In this document: in pieces, positions 47,375 through 57,285 of the stretch | Numbering within the stretch: the first letter of the stretch is position 1 | How the letters are laid out: each line of letters starts with the position of its first letter | NCBI GenBank assembly: GCA_963837345.1 | Contig: CAWIMX010000001.1 | Span: forward strand, 1,116,001 to 1,180,000 | DNA: 64,000 bases | Direction of reading: 5' to 3' | DNA from: CAWIMX01 sp963837345 | GTDB taxonomy: Bacteria > Acidobacteriota > Vicinamibacteria > Vicinamibacterales > CAVVIG01 | The notes under the pieces: model-generated | Database searches by the model: none | The model's input: the letters and a program-made list of their open reading frames with translations, nothing else | Told to the model about the DNA's origin: nothing | Program-made: the position numbers and the translations under genes

Positions 47375-48640
47375 TGCCCAGCGAGTCCTATGGCGCGTTC
47401 AGCGAACGTCTGCACGGAGCCGCCGTCGGTGCGCAGCTGCCCCTGAACGGCACGATCGAGATCACCCATCGGTGCCCGCTGACCTGCGCCCACTGCTATA
47501 ACAACCTGTCGATGTCGGACGCGGGCGCCCGGGGGCGCGAGCTCACGACCGACGAGCACCGCCGCATCCTGGACGAGCTGGCCGATGCCGGCGGCCTCTG
47601 GCTGCTCTACACGGGCGGCGAGATCTTCGCGCGACGCGACTTCCTCGACATCTATGCGCACGCGAAGAAGAAGGGCTTCCTCATCACGCTCTTCACGAAC
47701 GGCACGATGATCACCCCGCGCGTCGCCGATCAGCTCGCCGAGCGGCGGCCGTTCGCCATCGAAATCACGATGTACGGGCGGACGCGCGAAACGTACGAGG
47801 GCCTCACCGGCATTCCGGGCTCCCACGCCCAGTGCCTGCGGGGCATCGACCTGCTGCTCGAACGCGGCCTGCCCCTCGCGCTCAAGACGGTGGCGGTCTC
47901 GCTGAACGTCCACGAGATCTGGGACATGCAGCGCTTCGCCGAGGAGCGCGGCGTGTTGTTCAAGTTCGACGCCGCGATGAACCCGCGGATCGACTGCTCG
48001 CAGAGCCCGCTGGCCGTGCGCCTGACCCCGGAAGAACTGGTAACGCTCGACATCCAGGACCAGCAGCGGATGGAAGAGTGGGGCATCTTTGCGCAGAAGT
48101 ACTTCAAGCCCGCCAATCCGCCGGAGCGGCACGACGAGCTCTACCACTGCGGAGGCGGCGTGGACTCGTTCGCCATCGATCCCTACGGCGGCATGAGCAT
48201 CTGTGTGCTGTCGCAACGCGACAAGTTCGATCTCCGTACCGGATCCGTCGTCGAGGCCTGGCACGGGTTCCTGCGGCGCGTGCGCAGCCGGACGATCAGC
48301 CGGCCCACCAAGTGCATCGACTGCGAGCTCAAGACGCTGTGCGGCATGTGCCCGGCGAACGGCGAGCTCGAGAACGGCGACCCTGAGGCGCCGGTGGACT
48401 TCCTGTGCCGGGTGGCTCACTTGCGCGCCTATGCGTTCGATCTGCCGTTCGGCAGACACGGCGCCTGCGAGTACCTGCGAAGGCGGGATCGGCTACGAGG
48501 ACCTGATGCGCTCGGCCGCGCGCCTCAAGGCGCTCACACCGGGCGTCAAGCGCGCGCCGTCGCGCCGCACCCTGACGATGCTCCAGCCGACGGCGGGCGG
48601 ATGCACGAGCGGCGGCTGCACATCGTGCAGCACGCACTGA
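47374..48640 (+). CDS. Radical SAM/SPASM peptide-modifying enzyme, frameshifted at ~48474
   Basis: The radical SAM motif CPLTCAHC holds the 4Fe-4S cluster (C34, C38, C41). A SPASM region follows (YHCGGGVDSFAIDPYGGMSI, KCIDCELKTLCGMCPANGEL, DFLCRVAHLRAYAFDLPFGR). At 48471-48475 GTACC again has an extra C; the other frame continues EYCEGGIGYEDLMRSAARLK to QPTAGGCTSGGCTSCSTH. Corrected length about 421. The final Cys of the SPASM set is in the restored frame, so the unshifted version would be defective. The tail GGCTSGGCTSC is cysteine-rich and unusual. Likely forms thioether or other crosslinks in the peptide from the next gene. It overlaps pqqD-type TGATG. Confidence 0.9.
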
Positions 48641-48671
48641 ACACACGAGTGACGCGCAGGAGACGAACCCG

Positions 48672-48851
48672 ATGACCATGAAACCGGAGTCGCCCGAGCC
48701 CGGCAAGCGGGCCTATCAGAAGCCCGAGCTGACCGAGGTGGCGCTGCGCCCCGAGGAAGCGGTGCTCGGCGCCTGCAAAACCAAGAACTCGTCGGGGCCG
48801 GGTCAGGGCACGTGTCGCGCCCCCTCCGCCTGCAGCTCGCTGGGGTCGTAA
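48672..48851 (+). CDS. RiPP precursor peptide (59 residues, three Cys)
   Basis: Too short for most gene callers. AGGAG lies 10 nt before the ATG. The leader-like half is MTMKPESPEPGKRAYQKPEL followed by TEVALRPEEAVLGAC. The pattern Y-KP-L--V-L-PEEAVL is typical of radical-SAM precursor leaders. The C-terminal half CKTKNSSGPGQGTCRAPSAC then SSLGS holds Cys35, Cys48 and Cys54, rich in Ser, Thr and Gly, and is the likely core. Position directly after the radical SAM gene and before the HprK-like gene supports this role. Confidence 0.82.
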   Translation: MTMKPESPEPGKRAYQKPELTEVALRPEEAVLGACKTKNSSGPGQGTCRAPSACSSLGS

Positions 48852-48869
48852 GGACGCGCCGGTAGACGG

Positions 48870-49736
48870 ATGGCGCTGACGCTGCGCGTCGCCGACATCG
48901 CGACGCGCGTGATCTGGGACGACCCCGATCTTGCGATCGCCGTGTCCGACACCGTGCGCCCCTTCCTCGCGCCGGACGCGCCCCCCGACGTGAGGATTCG
49001 GCTGGCACGCACCGGCCGCCTGGAAGAGCCATGCGGCGAGAAGCTTTTCGACTCGGGTCTCGTCTGGCGTCTCTACCGCGACGGCGACGATTTCGCCTTC
49101 AGCTTCACCTCAGCCTCCCTGTCACCCGTCCCGTACAAGCTGGCGCGATTCAATTCGTCGTTCACCGAGGGCACGCTGTGGTTGGGAGAGCCGTTCCAGC
49201 CCGCTGAGGGGGCGCTCGATCCGTTCGAGTTCCCGCTCCCGGAGCTGCTGATGATCCATCAGCTCTCCAGGGGGCGCGGCGTGGAGATTCACGGCTGCGG
49301 GGTGATCGACGCCGACGGCCGCGCGTACCTCTTCGCCGGACAATCCGGAGCGGGGAAAAGCACGATCGCCCGGCTCTGGCGGCGCAATGGCGCGGTCATC
49401 CTGAGCGACGACCGCGTGGTCCTGCGGCTTCGCGACGATCGGGTGACCATCTACGGAACGCCGTGGCATGGCGAGGACGCCTTCGCCGATCCCCGATCCG
49501 CGCCCCTTTCGCGGATGTTCTTTCTCGACCACGGACACGAAAACCGGCTGCGTCCGATCGAGGGTGCTGCCGCGGTCGCCAGGCTCTTCGCCTGCAGCTT
49601 TCCGCCGTTTTACGATGAAGACGGCCTGCGCTTCACTTTGGAACTGCTGGCGGACCTGGACCGGCGCCTTCCGTCGGCGGTGCTGAGCTTCGCTCCCGAC
49701 GAACAGGTGATTGCTTTCGTCCGCGGTGGGCCGTGA
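48870..49736 (+). CDS. HprK-like kinase/PEP-carboxykinase-fold protein of RiPP loci
   Basis: 288 residues. Walker A in YLFAGQSGAGKSTIARLWRR, followed by AVILSDDRVVLRLRDDRV and the GTPWHGEDAFADP stretch; all are seen in HPr kinase homologues found next to lasso peptide and PqqD-type RiPP genes. The N-terminal ~130 residues are family-specific. In such loci the kinase may phosphorylate the peptide or act as an ATP-dependent partner; its substrate here is unknown. It starts 19 bp after the precursor gene. Confidence 0.85.
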   Translation: MALTLRVADIATRVIWDDPDLAIAVSDTVRPFLAPDAPPDVRIRLARTGRLEEPCGEKLFDSGLVWRLYRDGDDFAFSFTSASLSPVPYKLARFNSSFTEGTLWLGEPFQPAEGALDPFEFPLPELLMIHQLSRGRGVEIHGCGVIDADGRAYLFAGQSGAGKSTIARLWRRNGAVILSDDRVVLRLRDDRVTIYGTPWHGEDAFADPRSAPLSRMFFLDHGHENRLRPIEGAAAVARLFACSFPPFYDEDGLRFTLELLADLDRRLPSAVLSFAPDEQVIAFVRGGP

Positions 49737-49740
49737 ACGA

Positions 49741-52700
49741 CTATGGCCGGCCGGGGGATGACGGCGCCACGTTCCCGGTCCCGGCCTCGGCTGCCGGCGA
49801 GGCGGTGCGGAAGCGCTGGATCGGACCGAGCACACGGCGGCCGCGGGCGTCTTCGACGAAGATCCGGAAGTAGTAGACCGTGTCGGGCGACAGCCCGGTC
49901 ACAGCTGCGTCCGCCGTATCGCCGCCATCCGTGCCGAACGTCTGGAGCGGCGTCGCCGTCTTCGGCGGATTCATCGGATCCCACAGAAAGCCCACGATCA
50001 CGTCCGCGCCATGCTGCGGAATCGACCCGTGGAGGATCGCGGAGTCGCCCGTGACGTCCGTCGCGAGATCGGTCATCACGCGAGAGGGATGCGCGGGCCT
50101 GGCCTCGTCGTCCGCAGCAGGCTCGGGCGACACGCGGCGACCGGGCTCCGGCGCCGGATCGAGCAGCGCCTGCGGCTCGGCCGCTGGCTCCGCGCCTGCC
50201 GGCGGTCCCGGATCGACGGGCGGTTCGGTTTCCGCTGGCGGCGCCGCCATCGGCTTCGGCCGCGGGGCGTCGGACGCCGCTGTCGTCGACGACGGCAGAT
50301 AGGTTGGCGCGTAGCTCGCCGACGCCGCGGCGCTTCCGCGACGCGCCGGCCCGGACTGGACCGATCCGGTGGCCGGCGACTGCGACTTCGCTGAAGTGCC
50401 GGCCGGCGCGGGCTGGGCGATGCCGGCGGCCAGGCTTTGCTGCGGTGGGACGACCGGCGCGGCGACCGACGTCGTCACAACCGAAGCCTCGCTCCTGGAA
50501 GCGGCGCTCGACGTCGAGCTCCCGGTCTGTGGCGGCACCCGCTGAAGGCCGAGCATTCGCAGCGCATCCAGCGCATCGTCGGCGTTGATCGAACTCGCGC
50601 TCGGCCCCAGGGCCGAATCGGCGGGGACGTCCAGGGCGCTCGTGAACTCGACGGGTTCGCCGGCCGGGTAGCCCTGCACCGACCATCCGCCGGGCCAGAT
50701 CGCGCTCAGCGATTGCAGGGCCGCCCCCGGCCCGCCGTCGAGCAGCTGCACGGCACCGGTCTCCGCCTGATACAGATACAGTTCAGCTGCGCCGTCGCCG
50801 TCAATGTCGCCGCTGGCCAGCGTGGCTCCCGCGGGTGCGATGCCCGTCGTCGTCGGTCCGGCACCGCCCGTCATGGACGCGACCGCCCACGAACCCCCTA
50901 TCGGCTCGTAGAGGACCGCCTCGTCCAGGCCGTCACCCGTCAGGTCGACAAGCTGCGGCGCCAGACCCGGCGCCCACGTGCCTGTGGCGCCGACCACGAA
51001 GTGGCCCGGAGCAGGACTTACCCACGTTTCCCAGTGCCCCGACACGCGGTCGTACAGGAGCAGGTCGGCTCGCGAATCGGCGTCGAGGCGCCCGACCAGC
51101 ACATCCTGGTTGCGATAGGTCGCGGCCTCGGACGCAACGCCGGTCCAGTTCCCGAGCCAAAGGCGCAGGCTCCCGGACGCGCCGTCGTACGCCAGGATGT
51201 CGTCGAACCCGTCGCCGTCGAAGTCTGCGATCCGCACGACGAGGCCCGGCGTCCAGCGACCGCTGGTCGTGAACGCCTGGCGCTCGCCGTCTCCGGCGCT
51301 CTTCGACCAGAATCCCGACGCGGGCTGATAGAGGAACACGTCGTCGAGGCCGTTGCCGTCGAGGTCGCCGATGTGCACGTCCGCGTTCGACAGCGACACG
51401 CCAGTGGCAGCCGTGAACCCGTCGCGTCCGTTCACGAGCTCGAACCACGCGCCGGAGAAGCGTTCGTACAGGAAGAGATCGGCGAGCCGGTCGCCGTTGA
51501 AGTCGGCTGCCTGCACGTCGAGGCCGGGCAGCCACAGCCCGCCTCGAAGGAACTGGCCCGCCGCGCTCCAGATCTGCCAGTCGCCCGTTTCCGGTCGATA
51601 GACGAACAGGTCCGCGCGGCCATCGCCGTCGAAGTCCGCGAGCCGCAGCCGGCGGACGATGCCGGCAGCCATGGCGCCGTCGGTCGGCGCGGACGAGTCG
51701 GCATTCGAGGCGTTCGACGATCCCGTCGACGACGACGGGCTGCCAGCGCCGTCGGTCGACGAGCCCTGCTCGACGCCGGCGAGGCGTGTCGCCGGATCGC
51801 CGAAGAAGATCCACGAGCGCCGGACGTCCCGCTGCCCGATCACCTGTTTGGCGCGCGCGGCCGCTTCGCCGAGCGTCAGCGTGCCGTCGGTGAACAGCAG
51901 GCGGAACAACTCGCGGCTCACAATCCGCTGGGTGGCCGACGAGGTCAGACCCGAGGAGGCCCAGGCGGCCACGGCGCCGCCGGCCGGCGTTCGCAGCAGC
52001 GTTTCAGCCAGGCTCTCCTCGCCGTAGATGCCGTGGAAGAAGCCGTTCAGACAGTTCATCGCCATGACGAAGGGCAGGCGGCTGCCGCCGGTCCAGTCGC
52101 TCCGCACCGCGTCGGGCGTCAGCAGGTCGCCGTGGCGGCCCCACAGCTGCGTCGAGCCGTGGCCCACGTAGCTGACCATCAGCCGTCCTTTGGCCACCTC
52201 GGTTGTGATCTGAGCGGCCGTTCCCGCGCCGAGGCTCCCGCTGAAGACTTCGTGCGCCCGATAGGCACTCGGCAGGGCCGCGGCCAGACTGCGGCTCGTC
52301 GCCTCGAAGTCGTCGGTCGCGTCGTTCTCGTCGGCGACGAACGTCACGTCTTTGGTCCAGGCTCCGGGGGCCTGCGTCTCGTAGGCGACGATCTTGGCGG
52401 CCATGGCCTCGGCCTGCGCCTCGCTGCGGAACGGCAGGCGTCCGACGGCGATCTCCGGCAGGCCGTCGTCGTTGAAATCGACAAGCCACTCGTCGGACGC
52501 CGTTTCGAGCGCCACCGACGCCATCGACAGCAGTTTGGTGGGGACGAGATCGAAGTCGCCGTTGCCCGCGTAGTCGCGCGGGTCCTGGGTCGCGTCGCCG
52601 CCGAGGACCACGAACCGCGGCCGACGGCTCCAGGCGGCCGTCGCCCGGTTCAGGAATCGACGGATCGCCGCCGGCGTCTTCTCGCCGAAGCTGAACTCGT

Positions 52701-55700
52701 CGTACACGTCCTCGATGTCGACGATGGCGCCGTGATAGCCCTGTTGTTCGCGCAGAGTCACGAGAGGCTGGAGCGCGCCCGCGAACTCCCGTCGAGTCAG
52801 CACCAGGTAGTCGAACGCATTGCCGCTCTCGTGCCACGAGGAGGGCACGTTCGCCCGCACGCCTTGCGGGTGGGCGACGGTCGGGTCGGTGAAGGCGAAC
52901 AACTGGCGCTGGCCTGCGCCGGGCGCCGCAAGGACGACCGCGTAGAGACCATCATCCGCCTGCACGGTGGCCGGCACGCGGATCGCCGCGCTCGGGTCCG
53001 TGATATCGACGACGTGAATCGACGACGAGGAGAACCCGGAAATTCTGACGGACTGCTGCCCCTGCGCGTTGAAGAGCAGCTCGTCGGCGTCGGCACGCGG
53101 CGTGTGCCAGTAGCCGATGTCGACGTAGTCCACGAGGCTGAAATCGTCTTCGCCGCCGAGCGCGATCAGGCTGATCTCGTTGTCGCCGTCCTGCAGCACG
53201 CCGGCCGGCAGCTCGAGGCGGAACACCGGGCGCTCCTGGGCGCTGAACGACACGTCCTGAATCGGATGGCCGTTCACCGACACGGCGACGCGGTGATTGT
53301 CGGCGTCGCCGATCGTCACGCCTTGCAGCGCCAGATCGAGCTCGGCGGGCCTCGAGCCGGGATCGATGTGCGAGATGCGCATCGTGACGACGGCAGGTTC
53401 CGCGTCCGAGACCAGGTCGCCGAACCAGTTCTCGACGTCGCCGTTGCGCAGCGCGGCGAAGTAGGTCGTGCGCGCCTTGACGCGCAGCGTGTGCCAGAAG
53501 CTCTCGCCCGACGGAGTGCCCACGGGCACCGACGACACCGGCAGCCGACGTCCGGCGCCGGGGCTTTCCGTGAGCCAGTAGATGCGCGTGTCGGTATAGG
53601 GCGTGTCGACGCCGGTGGCGAAGAACTCGACGGCGTCGGTCGCGTCGAGACGGCCGTCCGATTCGCCGATCACGCTGATGGCCTGCTCGACGCCGTCGGC
53701 AAAGAGGCGCAGCGCGCGCGGATCGGCGGCTGGCCGCAGTCCGGCGGCGAGAAGCTCCGGCTGCGTGACGCGGTACCAGCCGGGCCGTCGCACGGCCAGC
53801 CGGATGCTGGATCCGGCCGCCAGCGTCCACTGGACCTGCAGCGGGTCCTGCGGCTGCGGCCGCACGAAGTCGACGGCGCCGCCGCCGGCGCCCGCCTCGA
53901 GGAACGCGCTCGGCGCGTCGCCCGAGTTGCACGGGATCGACACCGACGTCGTCGGCGCCTGGACGCGGCAGGGGTCGCTGCCAAGCGCGTTCGACGTCTG
54001 GACCGGCGGCATGTTCACGCCGCCCGCCACCGGACTCACCGGTCCGTGCCAGGTGCTGTGCCCGTTGAGATCGACATCCTCGAGCCAGTACGCCGCGGTC
54101 TCGTCGGCGGCGGCGGCGTCGAGATCCCAGAACGCGTAGTTCCGCTCGCCGTTCGACGGCGTGCCGGGGCCAAGCGTGAGGCCCGAGCCCGCGACGAGCG
54201 CCGAGGTGACGCGGGTCTTGACGCCCGCGATTTCGCGGTACACGTGGAAGCCGAGGTTGTCGATTTCGTAGCCCGTCGTCCACTGCAGCAGCACGCCGCG
54301 GTCGTAGCGCGTGGCGTCGAACGACGTGAGCCGCACCTCGGTCAACGACATGGGCGCGAGCGCGAGGTAGAGCATCTCGGTCTGGACCGCGTCGTTCGTC
54401 GTCCAGTTGAGCGTGAACCCGTCGGCGTTCAGCGACGTGAGATTCGCTTCGGCGTTCACCGCCGCGTTGGAATCGACTTTCACGAACGCCTTGCTGGTCT
54501 TGTCGATCGCGTTGACGACGCTCGTGTTCTGCCCGTTCGTGTCGGTGATCGCCGAGGCGCCCTGGGTCGACCCGTCGGACGCGCCGAGTCCCAGGCGCCC
54601 GTGCGCCACGGGCGCCGCGCGCGTGATGTCCTGGACGCTCGCGAGCATCACGACGTTCGGCTGGAAGCCGACGCCCGACACCGTCTGGCTGGCCGGCGCG
54701 CCGCCGGTCGCCTTCAGGAACCGGCCGGCCTTCACGTTCACGCCTTTGAGGGCCAAGGAGAGGACTTGGGCGTTGGCCGTGCTGGTCGAGTTCGTGAACC
54801 GCATCGTGAAGCCGTCGGCGTCCATCGAGACCCACGAGGCTTCCTTCTGCACCGCGAGGGCGTTGTTGAAGGCGTAGATCGCGCTGTCGGTCTGCTGGCC
54901 GCGCTGCGTGTCCGACGTCCCAGACGCGTCGACGCTGTAGATCGTGGACGCCCACTGGTCGCCGTCGGCATCCATCACGCCGAGCCCGAAGCCCGCCCCC
55001 GCGATGTTGGCGGGCAGAGCGGCCGTGAACGCCTGCGTGCCGTGGGCGTGAATGACCGCGTTCGGCTGGAATCCCACGCCGGTGACCGACCGATTGCCCG
55101 TGCCCGTGCCCATCGTCCACTCGACGACCTTGGCGGAGACGTCGGGACCGCCGATGACGATGTAGTGAATGACGTACGCGGTGCTGTTATTCGTCGTCCA
55201 TCGGAGCCGGAAGCTCGTCTCGTCCCACGACAACAGATCGGCTTCGGCCACGAGCGTCTCGCCCCACTGGACGATCGTGAGCGCCTTGCCGGCCATGCGC
55301 GTGCTGGCGTTCGACGTGCCGACGGCGCCCTGGCTCGCCGCCGCCACCGACCTGCTCGTCGTGCCGTCGGTCATGCCGAAGCCGTAGAGGAAGCTCGTGC
55401 CCATGGACTCGTTCGTCCTGCCGTCGGTCCACAGGATGATTGCCTTGGGCACCGAACCGAGTCCGTGTGCGATGGTCTGGGTGGTCGGGGCGCCGGCCGT
55501 GCTCTTCGTGAAGCTGCCGACCTTGAACCCGGGCCCCTCGTCGAACTCGACGACGAACCAGCCGAGGTCGGCGTCGGCCGCGGTGTTGTTGCGCGTCAGC
55601 GTCAGGTACTTCGCGGAACTGGTCGGCCTGAGCGCGAGCGTGTGGGTGTTGCCCACATCGCCGTCGTTGGACGCCGTCGCCGTCAGGACGCCGGTCGCGC

Positions 55701-57285
55701 CCGCCGCCGGCTGCGCCGCGAAGTTGACCTCGAGCGACATGCCGCAGCAGTTCGGCACGGTCTCGCTCGAGATGTCCACGAGTTCGGTCATGCCCGCCGG
55801 CGGTGTCCACGTCGCGCCGCTCGAGAAGGCGTGCGTCGTGACGATCATTTCGTCGGCGGCGGTCGTCGTGACGCTCGGCGCCGAGTGCGTCACGTCGTAG
55901 GCCGTGTTCTGGCCGTTTTCGACGTCGATCGGGTTCGCGTTGTCGACGTTGATGAACGTCAGGATGCTGCCGGTCGACCCGGTCGACGTGTTGAGCGTCC
56001 AGTTGTAGCTGGCCGGCTCGGTCGTATCGGCTGCCTTCCAGTAGATGGCGAGCGAGTTGCCGGTGGCATTGCCATTGTCGACGCGTCGGACCAGCGTCCA
56101 GCCGGCAGGCGGCGTGACCACGGCCGTCTCGGGACGGAACGCGATGGACGCCACCATGACGTCGAACTCGGCCGTGCCGGCCGGCTTGTTCACCGTGAGC
56201 GTGAGCGCGCCGGAACCGGCGGACCCCGATGCCGCCGACCGATAGCCGATGCCGAGGCCGGCCGTAAACGCTCCGACGCCGATCACATCGTCGGCGACAT
56301 ACGGGCTGCGCCCCATGTTCTGGCCGCTGCCCGACTGCGCGGAGCCGAACGCCACGGCGCGTCTGGCGTTCATCATGCTCGGCAGCGAGACCGCTGCGGT
56401 CGACGTGCCCGCCGGAAAGTTGGTCGTGCCGCCCAGGACGGTCGACGCGTCCTTCAATTCGATCGCCTGCCAGACGATCTCGGTGATGTCGTCGCCCGAG
56501 ACGCTGCGATCGATCGTGACGGTGGTCGAGTTCGTGAGGCGTGCCCGCAGCATGCGCGTGCCGATGGTCGTGCCGCCGCCCGACGTGCGCCACCCCACCA
56601 GCACGAACGTCTTGCTCACATCGACGGGGCTCAGCGCGGCCGTGACCGACGTCGTCGTGCCGGTCATCGACGTGATCGACCCCTTCTGCACGTTGATGTC
56701 GGCCGCATCGGTGAACTCGACGACCTGCCACGACACGATCATGTTCGCGTTGGCGGCGTCGGCCCTGAGCTGCAGATTCGTCGTGGAGGTCAGTTCGGCG
56801 AGGCTGTGATCGTCGCTGCCCCATTCGCTGTCGCTCGAGAAGGGCGTCTTCGACCAGAGCACGAACGCCTGGCTGAGCGACGCCACCGCGGTGATGGCGA
56901 CGTTGATCGTCGGGGAGCTTTGCACCGCCTCGCCGCGCTGCACCTTCACGCCGGCGCCGAAGGTCACGACGTACCACTGGATGTTGATCGGCGCCGGCTC
57001 GGGCGCCGCGCCGTTGGTCACGCGCTCGAACTCGAGCGTGGTGGCCGAGGCGAGACGGCCGCGCACCGTCGAGCCGACCGGGCGGTTGCTGTCGCTGCGC
57101 GTCTCGAAAATCAGGAACGACTTCGTGGGATCGATCGAGGAAATCGCGATCGTCTGGATGCCGTTGGCGCTGCTCACCGCGGTGCCCGACTGGACCTGCT
57201 GCACCGTGGCGGCAGACGCCTCTTGGGCCGAGGTTAGCGACCAGGCAACGAGGCAGACCAGAAGGGCGCGAGAGATTCGTGTCAT
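49741..57285 (-). CDS. Giant secreted protein with C25 (gingipain-type) peptidase and VCBS/FG-GAP repeats
   Basis: 2,514 residues with signal peptide MTRISRALLVCLVAWSLTSA. Residues ~25-1,100 are unfamiliar beta-rich repeats: several copies of a ~130-residue unit with phrases such as TFVLVGWRTSG, SLALKGVNVKAGRFLKATGG and FQPNAVIHAHGTQAFTA. A linker and jelly-roll-like part leads to a C25 peptidase domain at ~1,495-1,860 (YLVLTRREFAGALQPLV, GGDATQDPRDYAGNGDF). The His-Cys dyad is in SYVGHGSTQLWG (~1,708) and VMAMNCLNGFFHG (~1,747). VCBS/FG-GAP repeats follow (RLADFDGDGRADLFVYRPET). A Pro/Ala-rich linker and a Fn3-like end close it. Function: secreted cysteine peptidase, possibly surface-attached. 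Confidence 0.85.
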   Translation of the reverse strand: MTRISRALLVCLVAWSLTSAQEASAATVQQVQSGTAVSSANGIQTIAISSIDPTKSFLIFETRSDSNRPVGSTVRGRLASATTLEFERVTNGAAPEPAPINIQWYVVTFGAGVKVQRGEAVQSSPTINVAITAVASLSQAFVLWSKTPFSSDSEWGSDDHSLAELTSTTNLQLRADAANANMIVSWQVVEFTDAADINVQKGSITSMTGTTTSVTAALSPVDVSKTFVLVGWRTSGGGTTIGTRMLRARLTNSTTVTIDRSVSGDDITEIVWQAIELKDASTVLGGTTNFPAGTSTAAVSLPSMMNARRAVAFGSAQSGSGQNMGRSPYVADDVIGVGAFTAGLGIGYRSAASGSAGSGALTLTVNKPAGTAEFDVMVASIAFRPETAVVTPPAGWTLVRRVDNGNATGNSLAIYWKAADTTEPASYNWTLNTSTGSTGSILTFINVDNANPIDVENGQNTAYDVTHSAPSVTTTAADEMIVTTHAFSSGATWTPPAGMTELVDISSETVPNCCGMSLEVNFAAQPAAGATGVLTATASNDGDVGNTHTLALRPTSSAKYLTLTRNNTAADADLGWFVVEFDEGPGFKVGSFTKSTAGAPTTQTIAHGLGSVPKAIILWTDGRTNESMGTSFLYGFGMTDGTTSRSVAAASQGAVGTSNASTRMAGKALTIVQWGETLVAEADLLSWDETSFRLRWTTNNSTAYVIHYIVIGGPDVSAKVVEWTMGTGTGNRSVTGVGFQPNAVIHAHGTQAFTAALPANIAGAGFGLGVMDADGDQWASTIYSVDASGTSDTQRGQQTDSAIYAFNNALAVQKEASWVSMDADGFTMRFTNSTSTANAQVLSLALKGVNVKAGRFLKATGGAPASQTVSGVGFQPNVVMLASVQDITRAAPVAHGRLGLGASDGSTQGASAITDTNGQNTSVVNAIDKTSKAFVKVDSNAAVNAEANLTSLNADGFTLNWTTNDAVQTEMLYLALAPMSLTEVRLTSFDATRYDRGVLLQWTTGYEIDNLGFHVYREIAGVKTRVTSALVAGSGLTLGPGTPSNGERNYAFWDLDAAAADETAAYWLEDVDLNGHSTWHGPVSPVAGGVNMPPVQTSNALGSDPCRVQAPTTSVSIPCNSGDAPSAFLEAGAGGGAVDFVRPQPQDPLQVQWTLAAGSSIRLAVRRPGWYRVTQPELLAAGLRPAADPRALRLFADGVEQAISVIGESDGRLDATDAVEFFATGVDTPYTDTRIYWLTESPGAGRRLPVSSVPVGTPSGESFWHTLRVKARTTYFAALRNGDVENWFGDLVSDAEPAVVTMRISHIDPGSRPAELDLALQGVTIGDADNHRVAVSVNGHPIQDVSFSAQERPVFRLELPAGVLQDGDNEISLIALGGEDDFSLVDYVDIGYWHTPRADADELLFNAQGQQSVRISGFSSSSIHVVDITDPSAAIRVPATVQADDGLYAVVLAAPGAGQRQLFAFTDPTVAHPQGVRANVPSSWHESGNAFDYLVLTRREFAGALQPLVTLREQQGYHGAIVDIEDVYDEFSFGEKTPAAIRRFLNRATAAWSRRPRFVVLGGDATQDPRDYAGNGDFDLVPTKLLSMASVALETASDEWLVDFNDDGLPEIAVGRLPFRSEAQAEAMAAKIVAYETQAPGAWTKDVTFVADENDATDDFEATSRSLAAALPSAYRAHEVFSGSLGAGTAAQITTEVAKGRLMVSYVGHGSTQLWGRHGDLLTPDAVRSDWTGGSRLPFVMAMNCLNGFFHGIYGEESLAETLLRTPAGGAVAAWASSGLTSSATQRIVSRELFRLLFTDGTLTLGEAAARAKQVIGQRDVRRSWIFFGDPATRLAGVEQGSSTDGAGSPSSSTGSSNASNADSSAPTDGAMAAGIVRRLRLADFDGDGRADLFVYRPETGDWQIWSAAGQFLRGGLWLPGLDVQAADFNGDRLADLFLYERFSGAWFELVNGRDGFTAATGVSLSNADVHIGDLDGNGLDDVFLYQPASGFWSKSAGDGERQAFTTSGRWTPGLVVRIADFDGDGFDDILAYDGASGSLRLWLGNWTGVASEAATYRNQDVLVGRLDADSRADLLLYDRVSGHWETWVSPAPGHFVVGATGTWAPGLAPQLVDLTGDGLDEAVLYEPIGGSWAVASMTGGAGPTTTGIAPAGATLASGDIDGDGAAELYLYQAETGAVQLLDGGPGAALQSLSAIWPGGWSVQGYPAGEPVEFTSALDVPADSALGPSASSINADDALDALRMLGLQRVPPQTGSSTSSAASRSEASVVTTSVAAPVVPPQQSLAAGIAQPAPAGTSAKSQSPATGSVQSGPARRGSAAASASYAPTYLPSSTTAASDAPRPKPMAAPPAETEPPVDPGPPAGAEPAAEPQALLDPAPEPGRRVSPEPAADDEARPAHPSRVMTDLATDVTGDSAILHGSIPQHGADVIVGFLWDPMNPPKTATPLQTFGTDGGDTADAAVTGLSPDTVYYFRIFVEDARGRRVLGPIQRFRTASPAAEAGTGNVAPSSPGRP

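Noticed and set aside
50437..57237. 2,266-codon open frame on the plus strand opposite the C25 gene
   Set aside because: Arg/Gly/His-rich shadow frame produced by GC-biased third positions; no domains, signal peptide or ribosome site. The minus frame has clear C25 motifs.
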